From assembly GCA_958450365.1 (NCBI GenBank), contig CAUEEP010000927.1, positions 1,851,001 to 1,915,000 of the forward strand: DNA of 64,000 bases. The letters run 5' to 3'. Positions within the stretch are counted from its first letter, which is position 1; the number at the start of each line of letters is the position of its first letter. Position numbers and translations under genes: made by a program. Under the pieces are notes generated by a model that saw only the letters and a program-made list of their open reading frames with translations, was not told the DNA's origin and ran no database searches. The DNA is from Mesorhabditis belari. Lineage: Eukaryota > Nematoda > Chromadorea > Rhabditida > Rhabditidae. This document shows positions 1 through 13,500 of this stretch, in pieces.

Positions 1-545
1 TGATCAATGAAGGTTGATAATCAGAAAATTGCAAGAGTCTTTTTCTTTTTATTGGATTAGAAAGCTTGCCATTTTATTGCCATTGCCATACCATTTGAAT
101 GTAACGAAACACAAAAAAAACAAGCTTTGAATAGATTTTCAGTCTAACTATTGTAGTCTAACTTCTCAGTCAGTTTCCACTTGAATTCCGATTGCTTTGT
201 GTGATTTAAAAGTTGCCAATAAGCCTATGTAGTTTTTTTTTCTCAAATTAGTTTACCCATACAAGGCAATAGGCGGTCAAGTGGTTTAAGAAAGGGAGAA
301 GATCCAAGGGGAAACCAAAGGAAAGCTGATCTCTCATATAGTCGCCTCAATGACCAAGCCGCCTATAGTTATCGCCTCAAAGTGTTTGCATTTGTTGTCG
401 TCTTTTGTGGAGGTTATACATTTGGTACTTGTAAGTTGACCGGGATCGCGTGGCTTCTCTCAATATTTGCATAAAAGATGCCTAGTCGGACATGTCTTTT
501 TTAAGGGGGTAAGCTGTTGTTTTCAGTGACTTTTGAAAGATATAT

Positions 546-814
546 TACCGTAAATACTGTAATAGTACCCCACCCCCCTCGTACAGTCGCGTAGTCGCAA
601 AAGTTTTCTAGTATTTCATTTTTTTCAAAGCGCCCGTACTTTCAAAAAATGCGCCTTTGTTATCAAAAAATAGCCCTGAATTTCAGCTATTTTTTGATAT
701 CTAGACGCGCGTTGTAGCATAAACCAGTGTCGAGAAAAACTCGTTCAAAGCTAGACTACACAACACTCCACACCGTCATTATGGGGATGGGGTACTATTA
801 CAGTATTTACGGTA
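546..814. mobile_element. MITE family A, copy 1 (269 bp)
   Basis: The ends are inverted copies of taccgtaaatactgtaatag followed by a C-rich run, and the outermost bases are TA at both sides, consistent with a TA target duplication as in Tc1/mariner-derived MITEs. An internal palindrome lies around 665-700 (tcaaaaaatagc / gctattttttga). No coding capacity. It lies in the intron before the paired-domain exon. The same 269-bp unit recurs at 42698-42966, and split at 35766-37652. Confidence 0.9.
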
Positions 815-1113
815 GTATGTAACTCCAATTGCTTTGATATTAAGTAAAAGTAATGTTACAAAGATAAAGCTAAAGAATAGTTTTGGAGTTAAAGATACTA
901 TATTTGAAGATTCTTTTCTAATTATAGTGCTGAACAAAAAATAGACGGATTCAAAGCTATAGATTAAAGTACGACACTTTCTAAACGACACTTGTTTTAG
1001 ACAATTACTGTAATCAAAGTGCCAGTATTTAGCCTACTTTTTAAACAGTTTTATTTTAGATTACTGCGGTGTGGTTGAGAATTAACAGAACAACTTAACA
1101 GACTTCTTTTTAG

Positions 1114-2495
1114 GTGTCTGCACGACACCGCCTTCAGTCTCCTCAATCAATCGAATCCTGCGAACAAGAGCGTTAGTTTCATTTCCTAAACAAACTACTA
1201 CTTTAGAATCGTTTCAAGTTTAAATTTCAGCGCTGAAAGAGCAGCCGAGGAGCTCTCATTGATTCTGAACACTCAACAAATGGCTCGTCAACAGAGATTT
1301 CCCCGTCCCACTCCACCAATTCTCCCACCATTTCCATTTCCGCATTTGTGGCCAGGTTTTCAATTTTCAAATTCAAATTTAAAGCTTTCAGCATATTTAT
1401 AATATCCATATAGCTTTAGGTATCTTGCTAAACCCAGCTGCTGTGACAGGATCCTCCACTGGAAGTCCTCCAATTCCCAATCCAGCTCTCGCTCTCCATC
1501 CATTCATCGCCGCTCTCACCGGACATTTGAGCCAAGTAGAAATTTAAATCAATAACTATTACTGGTACAGCTTACCAAATTCAAGATTTCCTTTTCAGTT
1601 TACAAGAAGCACGCCGAATGGAAGCGCCTCACCGGCGGATACGGTAGCAATGAGTGACGAGGATCAATCGATTCGACGTGGGAGTCGCAGCTCTTTTTCA
1701 TCAGGTTGATAAAGTTTAGTTCTGCACTTTAGTTTCATTTTGTAGTAATGTAGCCAAACAAACTTAACCATTAGCTTTTTCAGATCAACTCGAGATTCTC
1801 GAAGCGGCTTTCGAGCGAGATCCATATCCAGGAAGTGAAGAAAGAGTGGAGCTTGTCAAAAAGACTCAACTGCCAGAAGCAAGGATTCAAGTAAGATCAT
1901 TAATTTTTTATATGATTTGACATCCAATCACTCTAATTATTTCAGGTTTGGTTCTCGAATCGTCGCGCTAAATGGAGACGGAGTCAAACGGATGGATTGA
2001 ACGGTTCTCCGAGTGAGAGGTAGAATTTTCGAATTCTTTGACTAACAGAAAAACTTTGGCGATTGAATTTCCAAGGAAGTGTTATTTGAGTAGAGTGAAA
2101 GAGACTTTTGAAGACTTTTAAAGAGCTTGAAGTAAAGGTTTTGTGACTTTTTGTTTTCTCTTTGGATTAATAACTTCTGGTAAACTCTATGGCAATTCTG
2201 GCAATACTACTTAAACTAATGTACTGTGTAACTAACTATACTTGAGCTTTAAGTTTAGAATTTAAAAGAGACTAGGACTTACAATTAGATCTCAAATCAG
2301 AAAAATACTGATTAAGAACATTCAACTTCTAGCAACGATCCAATGAACAGTGACAATGAGAAGACACCGGAACCAACTACAGAAATCGCTGAAGAACACC
2401 CTCCTCCAAATGAAACGAAAAGAAAACTTGACAATTCCTCTACCTCTCCCAATTCTCAACCATCAGTGAAACGTGTTTTTCGACCATATGAGTAA
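1114..2495 (+). CDS. eyg-1: Paired-box/homeobox transcription factor, eyegone type (3' part)
   Basis: Nuclear DNA-binding regulator, 5' end left of the window. Exons seen: 1114-1171, 1231-1355, 1420-1535, 1599 to about 1703, then exons near 1784, 1948 and 2334, ending at TAA 2495; all join in phase. The first encodes the C-terminal end of the paired domain RED half (PPSVSSINRILRTRA), followed by an Ala/Glu stretch (AERAAEELS) like that of eyegone proteins, a proline-rich linker, and a paired-class homeodomain whose recognition helix reads VWFSNRRAKWRR. Serine at homeodomain position 50 is the mark of true PAX proteins. The tail is acidic/Ser-Pro-rich and ends VFRPYE. Eyegone proteins keep only the RED half of the paired domain; whether this one does cannot be judged because upstream exons are missing. 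Another PAX class is the alternative. Confidence 0.72.
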
Positions 2496-2651
2496 ACTTT
2501 TCTGTTTAGATTTTATTTTGTAACTAAACTTTATCGAATCAACAAGCAAAAAACATTATGAGAATTATGAAGAAACCCGAGGCATTCTTGGCAATCAATA
2601 TTGTGAAGAAAAAGTTTGAGCTATAGTAAATTTTCTAGAAATAGAGGTAGT

Positions 2652-4817
2652 TCAATTATCAAGAGCTCCTTGTCTGCACTGTCGTCTTTCTTCTTTGATT
2701 CGATCTTCCATTTCTTTCATTGATTCAACTAACGGATGTCTGGCAACGAGAGCACGACAACTAAAGACAAACTAAAGTTTACAAAGAGTTTACAAAGAAT
2801 ATTTGTAATGTTTTTAGTTTATAATTGACTCCTTTCTCATAAAAAATAGTGTGTTATTTTATCTTTAGTGTGTTTCTCTTAAATAATCCGTTTTCTAAAA
2901 GAAACTATTTGAAAAAAACTACCGTTAGCAAGCCATTTGTTTACATTCGATTAGCACAATTCCGGTATTATTGACTAATAGTAAGGCTTGGGCTTTCTAA
3001 TGAAAAAATCGGGCTAATTGGATGTAAACTAACAGTTTGGTAAAGTTTTAGATAGTTTTCTCAAATAGATGCCTTTTAGAAAAAGCATTACTCGAAAGGA
3101 ACCATATTGGAAGCAGATTCTTGGAAGGAACATATATTGGATACCATATTGGAACCACTCTGAGCTTATCCCCTCAAACGTTTGCATTTAATTAAACCAT
3201 TTATTCTGATCCTTTTCTTGATCTTGATCTGTATCTGAATGAAAAGTTGCGAAAATAGGATCGCCAAGAACCTACTGTTTTGCCAATACATCTGATGGAA
3301 AGTCTCGTGAGCTTCGACTATGCAAAACCCTGAGTCACTACATTCTTTTGTACTTACTTGTAATCCTATGTAAGATTTAATGCAAAGATACAAAAGTTTA
3401 ATTTCATTACTACAGAATCTTTCTATAACACTCACGTCTTCACTCGAATACAGCAACTCTCTATTCGGCTGCATCTAAATAAATAGCTTTTTGAAGCAGA
3501 GATTTTCTTTCTCACCTGTCCTTAAACCTCTTCGCAATGGCTCTGCATTGATTTTTCGTCTTTGCTCTTCTCTTCACTTCTTTCACATCTTCTCCATAGA
3601 AATATTGATCAAACTCAGCGATTTTCCGAATACAAGTTGCTTGGTGTCTCTGAAGTTTTAACATCTGAAAAGAAAAAAAATGTTAGAGGGAAAAGTGGGT
3701 TATTGGTTTAGGGATAGTGAATTGAATTTTAAATTTGAAAGAATGGGCATGCGTTTTCAGAAATTGTTGAAGCCTACCTTTTTAGCAGAAGCTTTCTCAA
3801 ACTGAGAATCATCGACCGATTCGACATGACCCGTTACATAGCAATCTCTGAATATTTCTCCATTTAAACCAAATAATCTTTTTAAAAAATCATAAATTCC
3901 AATTTCTCTACCTTAAAAGCTGTGCTCTCTTTTGCTTTCTAGAGACAAGTTCGGTGAAAAGTTTGGCAATCGGTTGATAACAACTGTCCGACGGTTCTTC
4001 ATTCTGAAATTCCTTTGAATTTTTAAAAGCAATCAACAAGTTTAGATTCTAATTGAGTCAGATTCCTCTTAAAACCGAAATTTCCTTTTTCTATTATTGC
4101 TATTTTACTTTCTTGAACTTGTCCTTTGTCTTGACATTCGATCTGAGGGGAGACTCTCGGACAGGAAAAAGGTTAACGGCCAAGTTCCCCATTTCATTTT
4201 TTCTTTTTCTTGTCAAGTTACCCAAAAAGCTCACCGAAATGGGTTGTAACTTAAGACAAAAAAAAGGGAAGAAACGAGGAAATCCTGAGGGGGTTAAAAA
4301 GTGGAAAAGTTTAACTATTTTGACAGCCTCATTGAGTTGGGAAGTGTTTAGAGAATTTAGCACTTGCAATTAGACTAATTAACACTTCAAAAGGCGTTTT
4401 AGCTCAAAACTTGGTAAAAACAATCCACAGTCAACTTCTTACCCTGAACTGTCTCTCATCTCCACACGCATTGATGAGTGAATCGTATTTTGAGAGACAC
4501 CGATCATACGCTGAACATGCGTTACTGATCCAGAACTCGACCGGCTCCTCATCAAGCTCGGCTTCGACTTTCTTTTTACTCTAAAATAGGATTGTAAGAC
4601 TTGAAGTTGTTATTAACTTGATGTTATTAACTTTATTAACTTATTTGTTATTATTAACTAACGGATGTAATCAAGAGCCTCTGAATGAACTCTATCATTC
4701 TTTGATTGTAAGATTTGTGTAAAACTGACTTACAGATCTTGTCAAGCAACACTGACATACCTTTTTATTTGCACATTCAACAATCACGAGTATCGAGCAG
4801 AGTAGTAATAACCGCAT
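2652..4817 (-). CDS. Secreted cysteine-rich protein, 217 aa
   Basis: Seven exons on the minus strand join in phase: 4761-4817, 4443-4580, 3912-4003, 3778-3847, 3516-3664, 3436-3474, 2652-2760 (654 nt including the stop). The start is the ATG at 4817 because it opens a clear signal peptide (MRLLLLCSILVIVECA). The mature part is highly charged, with Lys/Arg/Glu-rich helices and 12 cysteines, including a CC pair in exon 6, enough for six disulfides. I do not recognise the family; the spacing does not obviously fit EGF, ShK, TIL or DUF19 patterns. A small secreted or luminal role is inferred from the signal peptide only. It is divergent from the MAM-like gene downstream. Confidence 0.75.
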
Positions 4818-6747
4818 TGTGGATATGTGATCTGAAAGGACGGGGAACGATTGTAAACGTCAGGAACAAAATGAATCAAGGGCAAAGTAGCTCAGCACCA
4901 ATTTTCTATAGATACATAGCATAACAATAGCATCATTTAAGGTAAAACTGTCACATTATAGCATCTATCGATTGGTAAACAATTGGTCTTTGAGGTTGGT
5001 TGGATTTTATTTATCACTTGAGAGGAAACTCGTCAATCAGGAAGAAAAGCTGCAAAAGTGATCGGAAATGAGAAAAAATGGGGATTGAGTGGAGAAAAAC
5101 ATCAAAGGTCATGAGAAAGAGGAAAAGTGTAAGAAGCCATTCAACGCATCGCATGCGTTGAATGGCTTGGATTGGGGAAAACAATGAAATAGTGTTTTTT
5201 GTGTTTCGATGAGCTGCGCATCATGTTATTTGAACTTTAGAGATAACTTACAATTATTTTTTTGAGAGTTATAGATGAGTAAAACTTTTTCGTCAACTAA
5301 AAGATTGAGTAGGCTTTTAGCTAGTAGAGTAGCTGATAGTGTTATTCAATATTTTTCTTGTACACTGGATTCTTTCCGAGCTTTAACAATGCAATAATCA
5401 ATGACTTTCATTAGTGATTCTGCGTTCTGATTGAGTATATGATGAACATTATTGCCATACTTGACAATAAGCAAGTCTATGAGGGCCATTGCAATGCATT
5501 GTTACATTCAACTCTTTGTTAGACAAACTTTTAACAGAGCTTTATGATAACAATATTTAACAGAGATAACAAAAGCTTGGGCACAAAGTAAAGCGAAAAC
5601 AAAAGTTTATCGAAATAGCTTATCGAAATACTTTCAAATCTGAATCCAATTGAATAGTAGACATTGCAATTCTGAAAAAGACATAAAAAGTGCCCAAATT
5701 TCAACGATAAAACGAAAGGTTAACGACAGCCGGGTGAGGAGAAATCCGTTCCTAAAAACTCTCAAGAGATTCGAGACCTCAAGAACAGAAAGCCCCCCCG
5801 AAAAGACACGTGTTGGCAAAGAGATCGATTTCTTTGATCCTTTTCTCTTCCTTAAATCTCTTGATGTTTGGAGTCTCTTTCGTTAATATCAACAGAAAGA
5901 GAAAGCTTTTGTTCATAAGTAAAGTTGGAGAAAGGATTTGTTTGCTGATGAGTGGGCGATGTGGTTGAAATGAAGAACGAAACAGACACGTGATTGGATC
6001 TATTTTGAATGTTAGCGATTATTTCCTCACTTTTTCTAAGGACAGTTTTATTTTGCTTTGTTGAGTTGTGAACGTAGGATTTCTAGGAATTTTGGCATGG
6101 TGAGGTTTTTGGCTGAAGCTGTTGACTAGCAAAACTAGTGGAGAACTAAAAGAAAAGTTGAAAGTTGTAGAAAACTTTTGGACATTGTTTTCTATGCTAG
6201 AGAACTGTGAAACTAGCGCAATAAAGTTTAAAATTTTGTCATCTTGAACCTAGTTTTGTAAGGTTAATCTGTTTTTCACCTCCAAAAAACCAAAAACTCA
6301 ATGATAATCTGTAAATTGTCACGGATGTAATTCTCCTATAAGTTTCAACTATGGCAAACGAAAGTCTGACCATTTCTGGCAACAAGTGAAAGCTTTTTTT
6401 TCTGCCCAACTACATATTGTGTCTTTTTTTTGAAAGAGATTTCCCCAGATACCATTCAAAGCTATACAAAAGAAATGGACCAGCTTCGACAAATGGGGAA
6501 AGGGATTTGTGTAGAGAATGGGAGAAAGGGGATTTAGTTTTCGGGGCGATCGCTTTTTAGGTAAAGCCCCCGGCACTCCACTCAATAGCTCTTGTAGTCA
6601 GTATTACGCGATTTTCACTCAAAAACTTTACACTAAAAACAAAATTTCTGAGCTATCAAATGATTTATTTATTCTTCTGCTTTCTAGTTTTTATTACAGA
6701 AGGTCAGTGGATAAGGATGTTTGAGTTTTTTGAAATGAAGTTTAGCT
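4818..6747. other. Intergenic region between divergent genes
   Basis: No convincing exon was found. It should hold the promoters of the secreted Cys-rich gene (minus) and the MAM-like gene (plus), and probably the unseen signal-peptide exon of the latter. The one structural feature is a perfect hairpin at 5134-5168. Short open frames near 5650-5886 and 6349-6724 have no recognisable protein character. Confidence 0.5.
5134..5168. repeat. Perfect 16-bp inverted repeat with 3-nt loop
   Basis: Arms aagccattcaacgcat and atgcgttgaatggctt flank the loop cgc. It is intergenic, with no neighbouring TIR or target duplication visible. It could fold as a hairpin in DNA or RNA, or be a palindromic protein-binding site. 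Confidence 0.85.
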
Positions 6748-9489
6748 TGCTTGCCCGGCCTTTGGGGTGGTTATCCAGCATATTCTGGAGGTAAGGCTCA
6801 AGCTTTGGATTGTTTAAGTCTTCAAAAACCTAGGCAGACTTTACAAAGGGAATTAGAGATTAATTAGAGATTTAAGCTTTGAAGATTGATACTTTAAGGT
6901 TTCTATGGTCGTCCGTTTGTCGGTGGATTGCCAGCAGCGGGCGGGTTGCCCCCTGTTGGACTGGGTCCCCGAATCATCCCCCCAATCAATCCAATGGGTG
7001 CAATGGGACCAATCGGGCCATTCAGAGCTGAAGCAAACTCAGATCAAGTCAAACATAAGATCATTCTTCAAAAATTCCGTTTTAGGCCCGATCCGTTTCC
7101 ATATTGAACTGTGCTAGCTTTGAAGACAGCTGTAAATGGTCGAACACTAATGAGGAAGAGCTGGATTGGTCTACAGTGAAAGTAAGATTTGAGAAGAATT
7201 GAACAAGTACTACTATGCAAAGACAGTACATTTCAACAGTTATAAGCCCAACTGGCGAATTCCAGACTCAACCGCACAGTCAAAGCTGGATGGCGACTCT
7301 GGGAACGTCGAGTTATCCAAGTGAGGAAGCTTATTTGGAAATTTCACTGTTGATTTAAATTTTGTCCTATCTAGTGCCTTCTGCGGGAGCGTTGATCTCA
7401 TCACAGCGACGAGGCTGGGAGGGCGGACAATTGGTTTCCGATCAACTCCCTTGTTTGCCCAACGGGATCGTCTTGCAGATAACTGCTTGGAGAAGCAGGT
7501 AGACTATATTTGGCTTAAGTTTGATGCAATTAATCCAACCAGTTGTTGTTGTTGTTGTTAGAATACTGTCGTATGTGTAGTACTGCACCTTCTAAAGTCT
7601 ATCCAAGTTTCTTACCCAAACTTATAATATTATTCTATCTAAATTTAGAACTGGCAGTCCGGGTGATCAACCGCGACTCCAAGTTTGCACAAGAAATGCA
7701 GCCGAGGAGAGATTACCATTAGTAAATTGTAATGAAGTTCCGATTCACAATGCAGCCCCAGTACAAGTTGATGTTCCCACACCAAGTGACTCAACGAAAC
7801 CCACACAAGTAGCTGGCTAAATTCAACCTGCATCTAGATTAACTTCAGATTATACTCTATGGAAACAACTTTGCGGCTCAAGAAGGTGGTGCAATCTTTA
7901 TACAGGATATTGAGGTAAGACTTTTATCAGAACCGCTTTGAAACTTGTGATTTTAGCTTCAAGGACAATTGAATTGCAATGAAGTGACAGTGGATAAACA
8001 TCCAACTCTGATTGGGAACAGTATTCAACGACAAAATCCACGGGCTGTTGGCCCATTGGAGGTGGGTTTAAAAATTCTGATTGAAGTAGAACACTGGTTT
8101 CAAGAAATATTTGCCTGGTTAATCCTGGAAATCAAATTATGAAAAAATATTGATTTAATCTAGGCCATGGAAAACCCATCTTCTCAACTTGAAGACATCA
8201 GTTCTCCGATCGCTTTTGACGAAAACGAATCCATCAAAGCTCCACCACCGCCGATTTTCGATAAACCCAATGATTTCCTTAAACCAAACCCATCACTTTT
8301 TGAACAATGCTTGGCGTTAAGCTGCAATCCATCGGGTGAGTCTTACGACAAGTTAAAACTCGAGAACAAACTTGAGAACAACCTTGAGAACAAGATTTTG
8401 AACAAGATTCAATTTTGAAGTGAAACAAGAATTCTATTCTATTCTATTCAATAAAGCAAAAGCTTTATTGCGAAATTCACTACTGTATTTTTGCTTTTTT
8501 GCCGTCACAAGAACAGGTTTTAAAGGGAAAAGGGACTTTGGCAAGTAGTGCTTTCTCTTAAACCGGTTTCATAAAATGTTTGAAACTTTCGAATGTGAAT
8601 AACAAAGTGAATTGATTGAGGAGAAATCAATTACCTTATAGAAAAAGATTTAATGATTCAACTTTAAGATCTTTCCTGTAAATTCTGGCGATCTTCGGGT
8701 AATAATCGATGGGAAATCGGTTCAGCGGGGAGAACGTCAAATCCATTAACCGGAATCAACACATCGCCTGGAACCGGTAAGAAAACTCAAAAACTTTTGA
8801 ATTCTTAAACTGTAAAATTAAGCCAAAAAGTTCCTGGTTGCCCCATTCTTGGACTCTCATATTACCTCGTACTCATTGGTCACTGAAAAGTTAAAGTCAG
8901 TTTTATTGCTCAGTACCAGTTTGAAATCTGGGAAATTTTAGTATTCCACTAGCAGAAGAAGTGTATTTCTGTTTCTACGAATTCTTGGCAACAAACGGAC
9001 TCTCGATGAGCGTTTGCACGGATCGATCCGAATGCTTTTATCGACAGACTCGACTCAATGTTGGAGATGGAGTCAATGCTAACAAAGTATAGAAATAAAA
9101 GAGAAAACAACAAAATACAACTCTTAAAGAAGTTAAAGGTATCAAGTTTTTAGGAAAATAAGAAATGGAATCTTCGATGTAGTCGATTACCGACTGGGAT
9201 CTACGAGGTGAGGAAGCTGACTTTAAAATAAGAAACCTAGCTTCGCCAAGCTTCATCAAGCTAGGTCCAGCAAGGTTGAGGCTAGGCAAGGTAAGGTCAA
9301 AAGCCAGTTCTGGCCTGGCCTTGCCTTACCTTGGCATGGACTGGCTTATAGTTAAGATCAAAAATCTAAATTCCAAAACTAATTCAGCTTCGAGTGATCG
9401 CTGAGAATATGGGTGACAACAAGGGAGAGATCGGCTTTTTACCCGTTCGTTTATCGAAAGATCCAGTGGGACAAGAATTTATTTGCTAA
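6748..9489 (+). CDS. Secreted protein with MAM-like modules
   Basis: At least twelve exons join in phase from about 6750 to TAA 9489; the first exon and signal peptide were not located. The N-terminal part is Gly/Pro-rich (GLWGGYPAYSGG, then PINPMGAMGPIGPF). Next comes a module starting LNCASFEDSCKWSNTNEEELDW and continuing through STVISPTGEF to GWEGGQLVSDQLPC, which has the C...FE...C.W.N opening of MAM domains. A second, more divergent module begins near 8671 (LSCKFWRSSGNNRWEIGS) after a Pro-rich linker near 8230. Paired cysteines follow (CFYEF, SVCTDRSECFY). The protein ends VGQEFIC. MAM domains mediate extracellular adhesion; that role here is inferred. The last intron carries G/C-rich imperfect inverted repeats around 9230-9345. 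Assignment to MAM rests on motif spacing only. Confidence 0.68.
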
Positions 9490-10549
9490 TTGATTGATTT
9501 TATGTTTATACTGTGTATCTCAACCTTGCAATATGACCAAATTTCTTTTAAAGTTCATTGATTACTTTGTGAATGATTTTTTTCTCGATTTTCTCGCTGA
9601 TATACCTCTTTATCTGTGACTATTTAACCTCGATTTGTTTTGAAATAAAAACATTCACTTACAAGTGTCAAACTGGAGACAAAATAAACACAAATCACAG
9701 AAAGTGAAGGAAATACTAGAGGTTATAATGATTGCTGTTAATAATGATCCTTATTGATCTCTATTGTTCACTAATAAGTCTCATATTCATTTTTATTCTT
9801 ATAGAGTTGACTAAATCGTAATATTAGGGTTTTCAAGGTCTCCTTTGCAATAAAGATACACTACCTTTGAGGCCAGAACTATCGTACTTTATCCGATCAA
9901 TCAATCCAATCAAGCAAGCCTAACAATACCCCTAAAATTCATCTCGATTTTCTCACAATTCCCCATCAAAAGCTTTGTCATAGTGATTGTGGAGTAGTAA
10001 CGTTATCTTTTTCCGTTTCTCCAATCCATTTTTGACTCGCCACGTTTTTGATGGAGAAAAAGGGGAGTATTCTCAAAAGGCCTCAAAGGCAATCCCCTCC
10101 ACCTCGTAAAATTTGGTCGTTAATTTGCAATAATTCTGATAGCCCCACCTTCAGAGAAAACACAAAACCGAAGATTTCAGAAAATTTTGGGAAACACGTC
10201 ATTTTGGAATTGTTAACGCCCAATGAGTTACTTCTAATGAATCCAATCCACTTTTGATTTCATTTCGATCTAGTTCGAATAAAGTCTTAGTATGTTAAGT
10301 TAGTTAAAAAGTTGTAAACTTTTCTCAAAGTCTTTTTTACAATGTTTCTAGATTTTGTAGTAAGATTACAGTTCAACAAATCAGCTAAAGTGTTGTTTTT
10401 GTTTTACTTTGTGCATTATGCTACAATCTTGAGTACAAATCCCATCTAACATCAAACTTTATCACTTATCTCTTCACTTTTAGATATTTTGTTTAGTGTG
10501 AAACGATTCTGATCGATTATTTTCTAGAGAGTCACTCATTCGGTGGGAG
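9490..10549. other. Intergenic region
   Basis: It holds the 3' flank of the MAM-like gene (aataaa at about 9643) and the upstream region of the large secreted gene. The short open frame at 10048-10257 has no recognisable features. Nothing else is supported. Confidence 0.5.
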
Positions 10550-13500
10550 ATGCGGCCTTTGTTGCTGCTTCTCGTCCTACTTGGGGCATCCACTTTAGCA
10601 GCTCCCGATTGGAAACGAGGTTGAACTAGATTTATACAAATTTATACAAAAATTTGAACTTTTAAGGACTAAACACTAATACAAGTACTGAAATTTCAGT
10701 TTTCAACTCGTTTTTCCCCTCCGAACCCAATGAACCACTGCATAAGAATGCTATGAACTACTATGGAGAAATTGAGGTTTAAATCTTACAGATTAAGATC
10801 AAAAATTCAATTTTCATTTAGATAGATAGCTTAATTTTATATCAAAGCTGATTTTTAGCCTGAGGCTGAACCCATTCATGCGAGGATAAAGAGAGCCGTG
10901 CTTGCTGCAATGGGATTTGCATCGCCTTGCTCGGCCGGATGGACTGGTCAATTCTGTGAAAACCGTAAGTATTTAGTAAGCTTTTCTTAATCAAGAATTT
11001 CTCCAGCAATCTGCGTCTCAAACACGACGGTGCCGATCGAGCAGAACACGGACAAAGTGCTCGATTTATTCTACGCTCCATCGGGCTGCACGGGTCTTTT
11101 CTATGTACCGGTTGATTCCACCTGTGATTACCTCTTTATTCAAGTATGTATTTAAATTAGAATTTTAATCTGATTGTGAATTTCAATACCCAAATGATTT
11201 CAGGTGAACACTGATGGACCAGTGCCATGGATTAACATCACCGACTCAAACGGTAATCTTAAACGGGTACTTCCTTCACATTCTTTCTTTCTCTTCCCCC
11301 CCTTTACTCTTTCTTCTCTGGGAAGAAGATACCGGATAGCTCAATGGTTAGAGTATCTGCTTGGAAACTAAAAAGGTCGAGGGTTCAATCCCCTCTCTGG
11401 AAATCTTTCTCTACCATTCCTTACTTTACTTTATTACAATGAACGATACTGACTCTTCAGTGTTTTGGGCATAAGCTTCTTTTCAGGAAATCTCGTTGTT
11501 CCCCGAAATATCTACCCAAATTCTGGAATGAACATGAACTTCTATCAACCAATCACCCCCGGCGTCTACCAATTGAGCATCGATACTCAACAAATGCCAA
11601 CAACTCTTTGTGCAGTTAATATACAGGCAAGTTAACAAATTGGTCTCGAAATTTTACAGTACAGTACTTCCCAATTAGATCAAAATTTTAATCAATCCTT
11701 ATCACTGTATCAAGTATCCAAAGTGCCAATTCTGTGCCAGTACTAGGAACAGTACAGTATCCAGTCGTAGACATTTTTGGGATACTGTAGCCCCGAAAAA
11801 GAGTACTGTAGTATAATTCCCTAGCTTCTTCTTGAAAACTTTCTCTAAAAAGTCATCACACTTTCCAGCTTTATTGGCGATGATTTTCACAAATTTTTCT
11901 ACTCATTGCCTAGGCACACCCCAATTTTTCCCTTTTACTCTTATCTATTTCCTCATTTTAATAGCTCAATAAAAGCTCTCATTTTACAGACAAACGAGGA
12001 GAAAACCTCTTCGATTTCTTTAGAAGTTTTTGATGGGTGCTGATAAAATGAGTAAAGAGAGGAATCCAATGTTAGCTCTAGCGTATTTTTACTGAATTCG
12101 AGCGGGGGGAAAGAGATTTTTGGTGAAAAGTAGTGGGAAACTGATGAAAATGAATAATTCAAAAAGGCAAAGTAAAATATATAAAGACTATATGCTAATT
12201 TTAAGTTTAAAATAATTCATTACATTTCTTGCAAGTAAACCATAGACTTTAGAATCTAACTTTAAACGTTTTGACGTTTAAAAATCGAATAAATCGATTG
12301 ATTGTTTTAATTACAACTTGATATTAGCTATAGTCTTTATTTTCAGGTAGCCAGCAAGCTTGACATCACACACGGATTCGTGGACAACCCACAAGACGAT
12401 GTGCCAGCTCATGGAGAAGCGGCCGGACAAGGAAAACTGCAGAATCTCATCATTCACACCTATCATCCAGAGATTCGATCTGGTAAGTAAAAAATGCTTC
12501 CAAAGCTGTAATGATCAATATGACTAAGCTAACTAGCTAGCTAATATTAACTCTAGCTTATTGTTAGTTTACTTAGCTCTCACTAACTTGACTTGGAATT
12601 TAGTGCCCAAGGTGGCAACGATCTTGCGCCAAAGGAGCACGACTCCGCTTCTCCGCTCAGTACTCACCACCAGGTGATCTTTTAAGGAAATGATTGATTT
12701 TCATTCAAATCTTAATTCGGATTTCTCTAATACGTCTACTTTCAGATACGGTTGCGCATATGAGCAATATATGGGCGGGACATTCGGGTGCTTACTCAAT
12801 AACCTCTATACGCTGACGGTGAGTTGCTGGGAAACTAGAAAATGAATATAACCAACTAATTTGCATATAACTTTCTTCGATGAGTGACTGGAAAATTAAA
12901 CAAGCAATTACAATAGATTTACATATAAATTTGCATATTGTAGGTTGACGGAATTGACGCCAACGGATTCGCTTTCCGGAGAACGAAAGCCGGTTGGGCT
13001 TGTATTGAAGCTCCACCCACGCCTCCACCACCAACAACGCCAGCTCCACAGACTTGTCTTAATGGAGGTGCAGAAAATTTGAATTTATCTTATTTAGCAA
13101 GTCAAGTAGATCATTTCATAGCAATGTGGAGAAGTAAAAGACTGAAGTTAATGCTATGTAGTTCTTATAAACCAATCTCTAAAAGAAACCGGTTTTGAAC
13201 ACCCTTCAAGCAAAGGACCCTCACGTATTTGAACATCTTAAGTGAACTAAACAAATAAAGATCCAGGATCTCTTTTGTGGTTTAAGTTTAGAAAAGTTTA
13301 AATCATATCCAACTCTTTAGGAACCTTGTTGTACGAGGGAACACCGAACGCTCAGTGTCTCTGCCGTGAGCTCTTCACCGGTCCGACTTGTAGCATTCCA
13401 CAGTGTATGAATGGTGGTTTCCTCAATCCAGCGGAAACCTCTTGCCTTTGCCAAACTGGATACCTTGGAATCAATTGCCAAAACAGTAAGATATTGAAGA

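Noticed and set aside
4053..4373. Overlapping frames on both strands (106 and 89 codons)
   Set aside because: They lie in an intron of the secreted Cys-rich gene, whose flanking exons join in phase.
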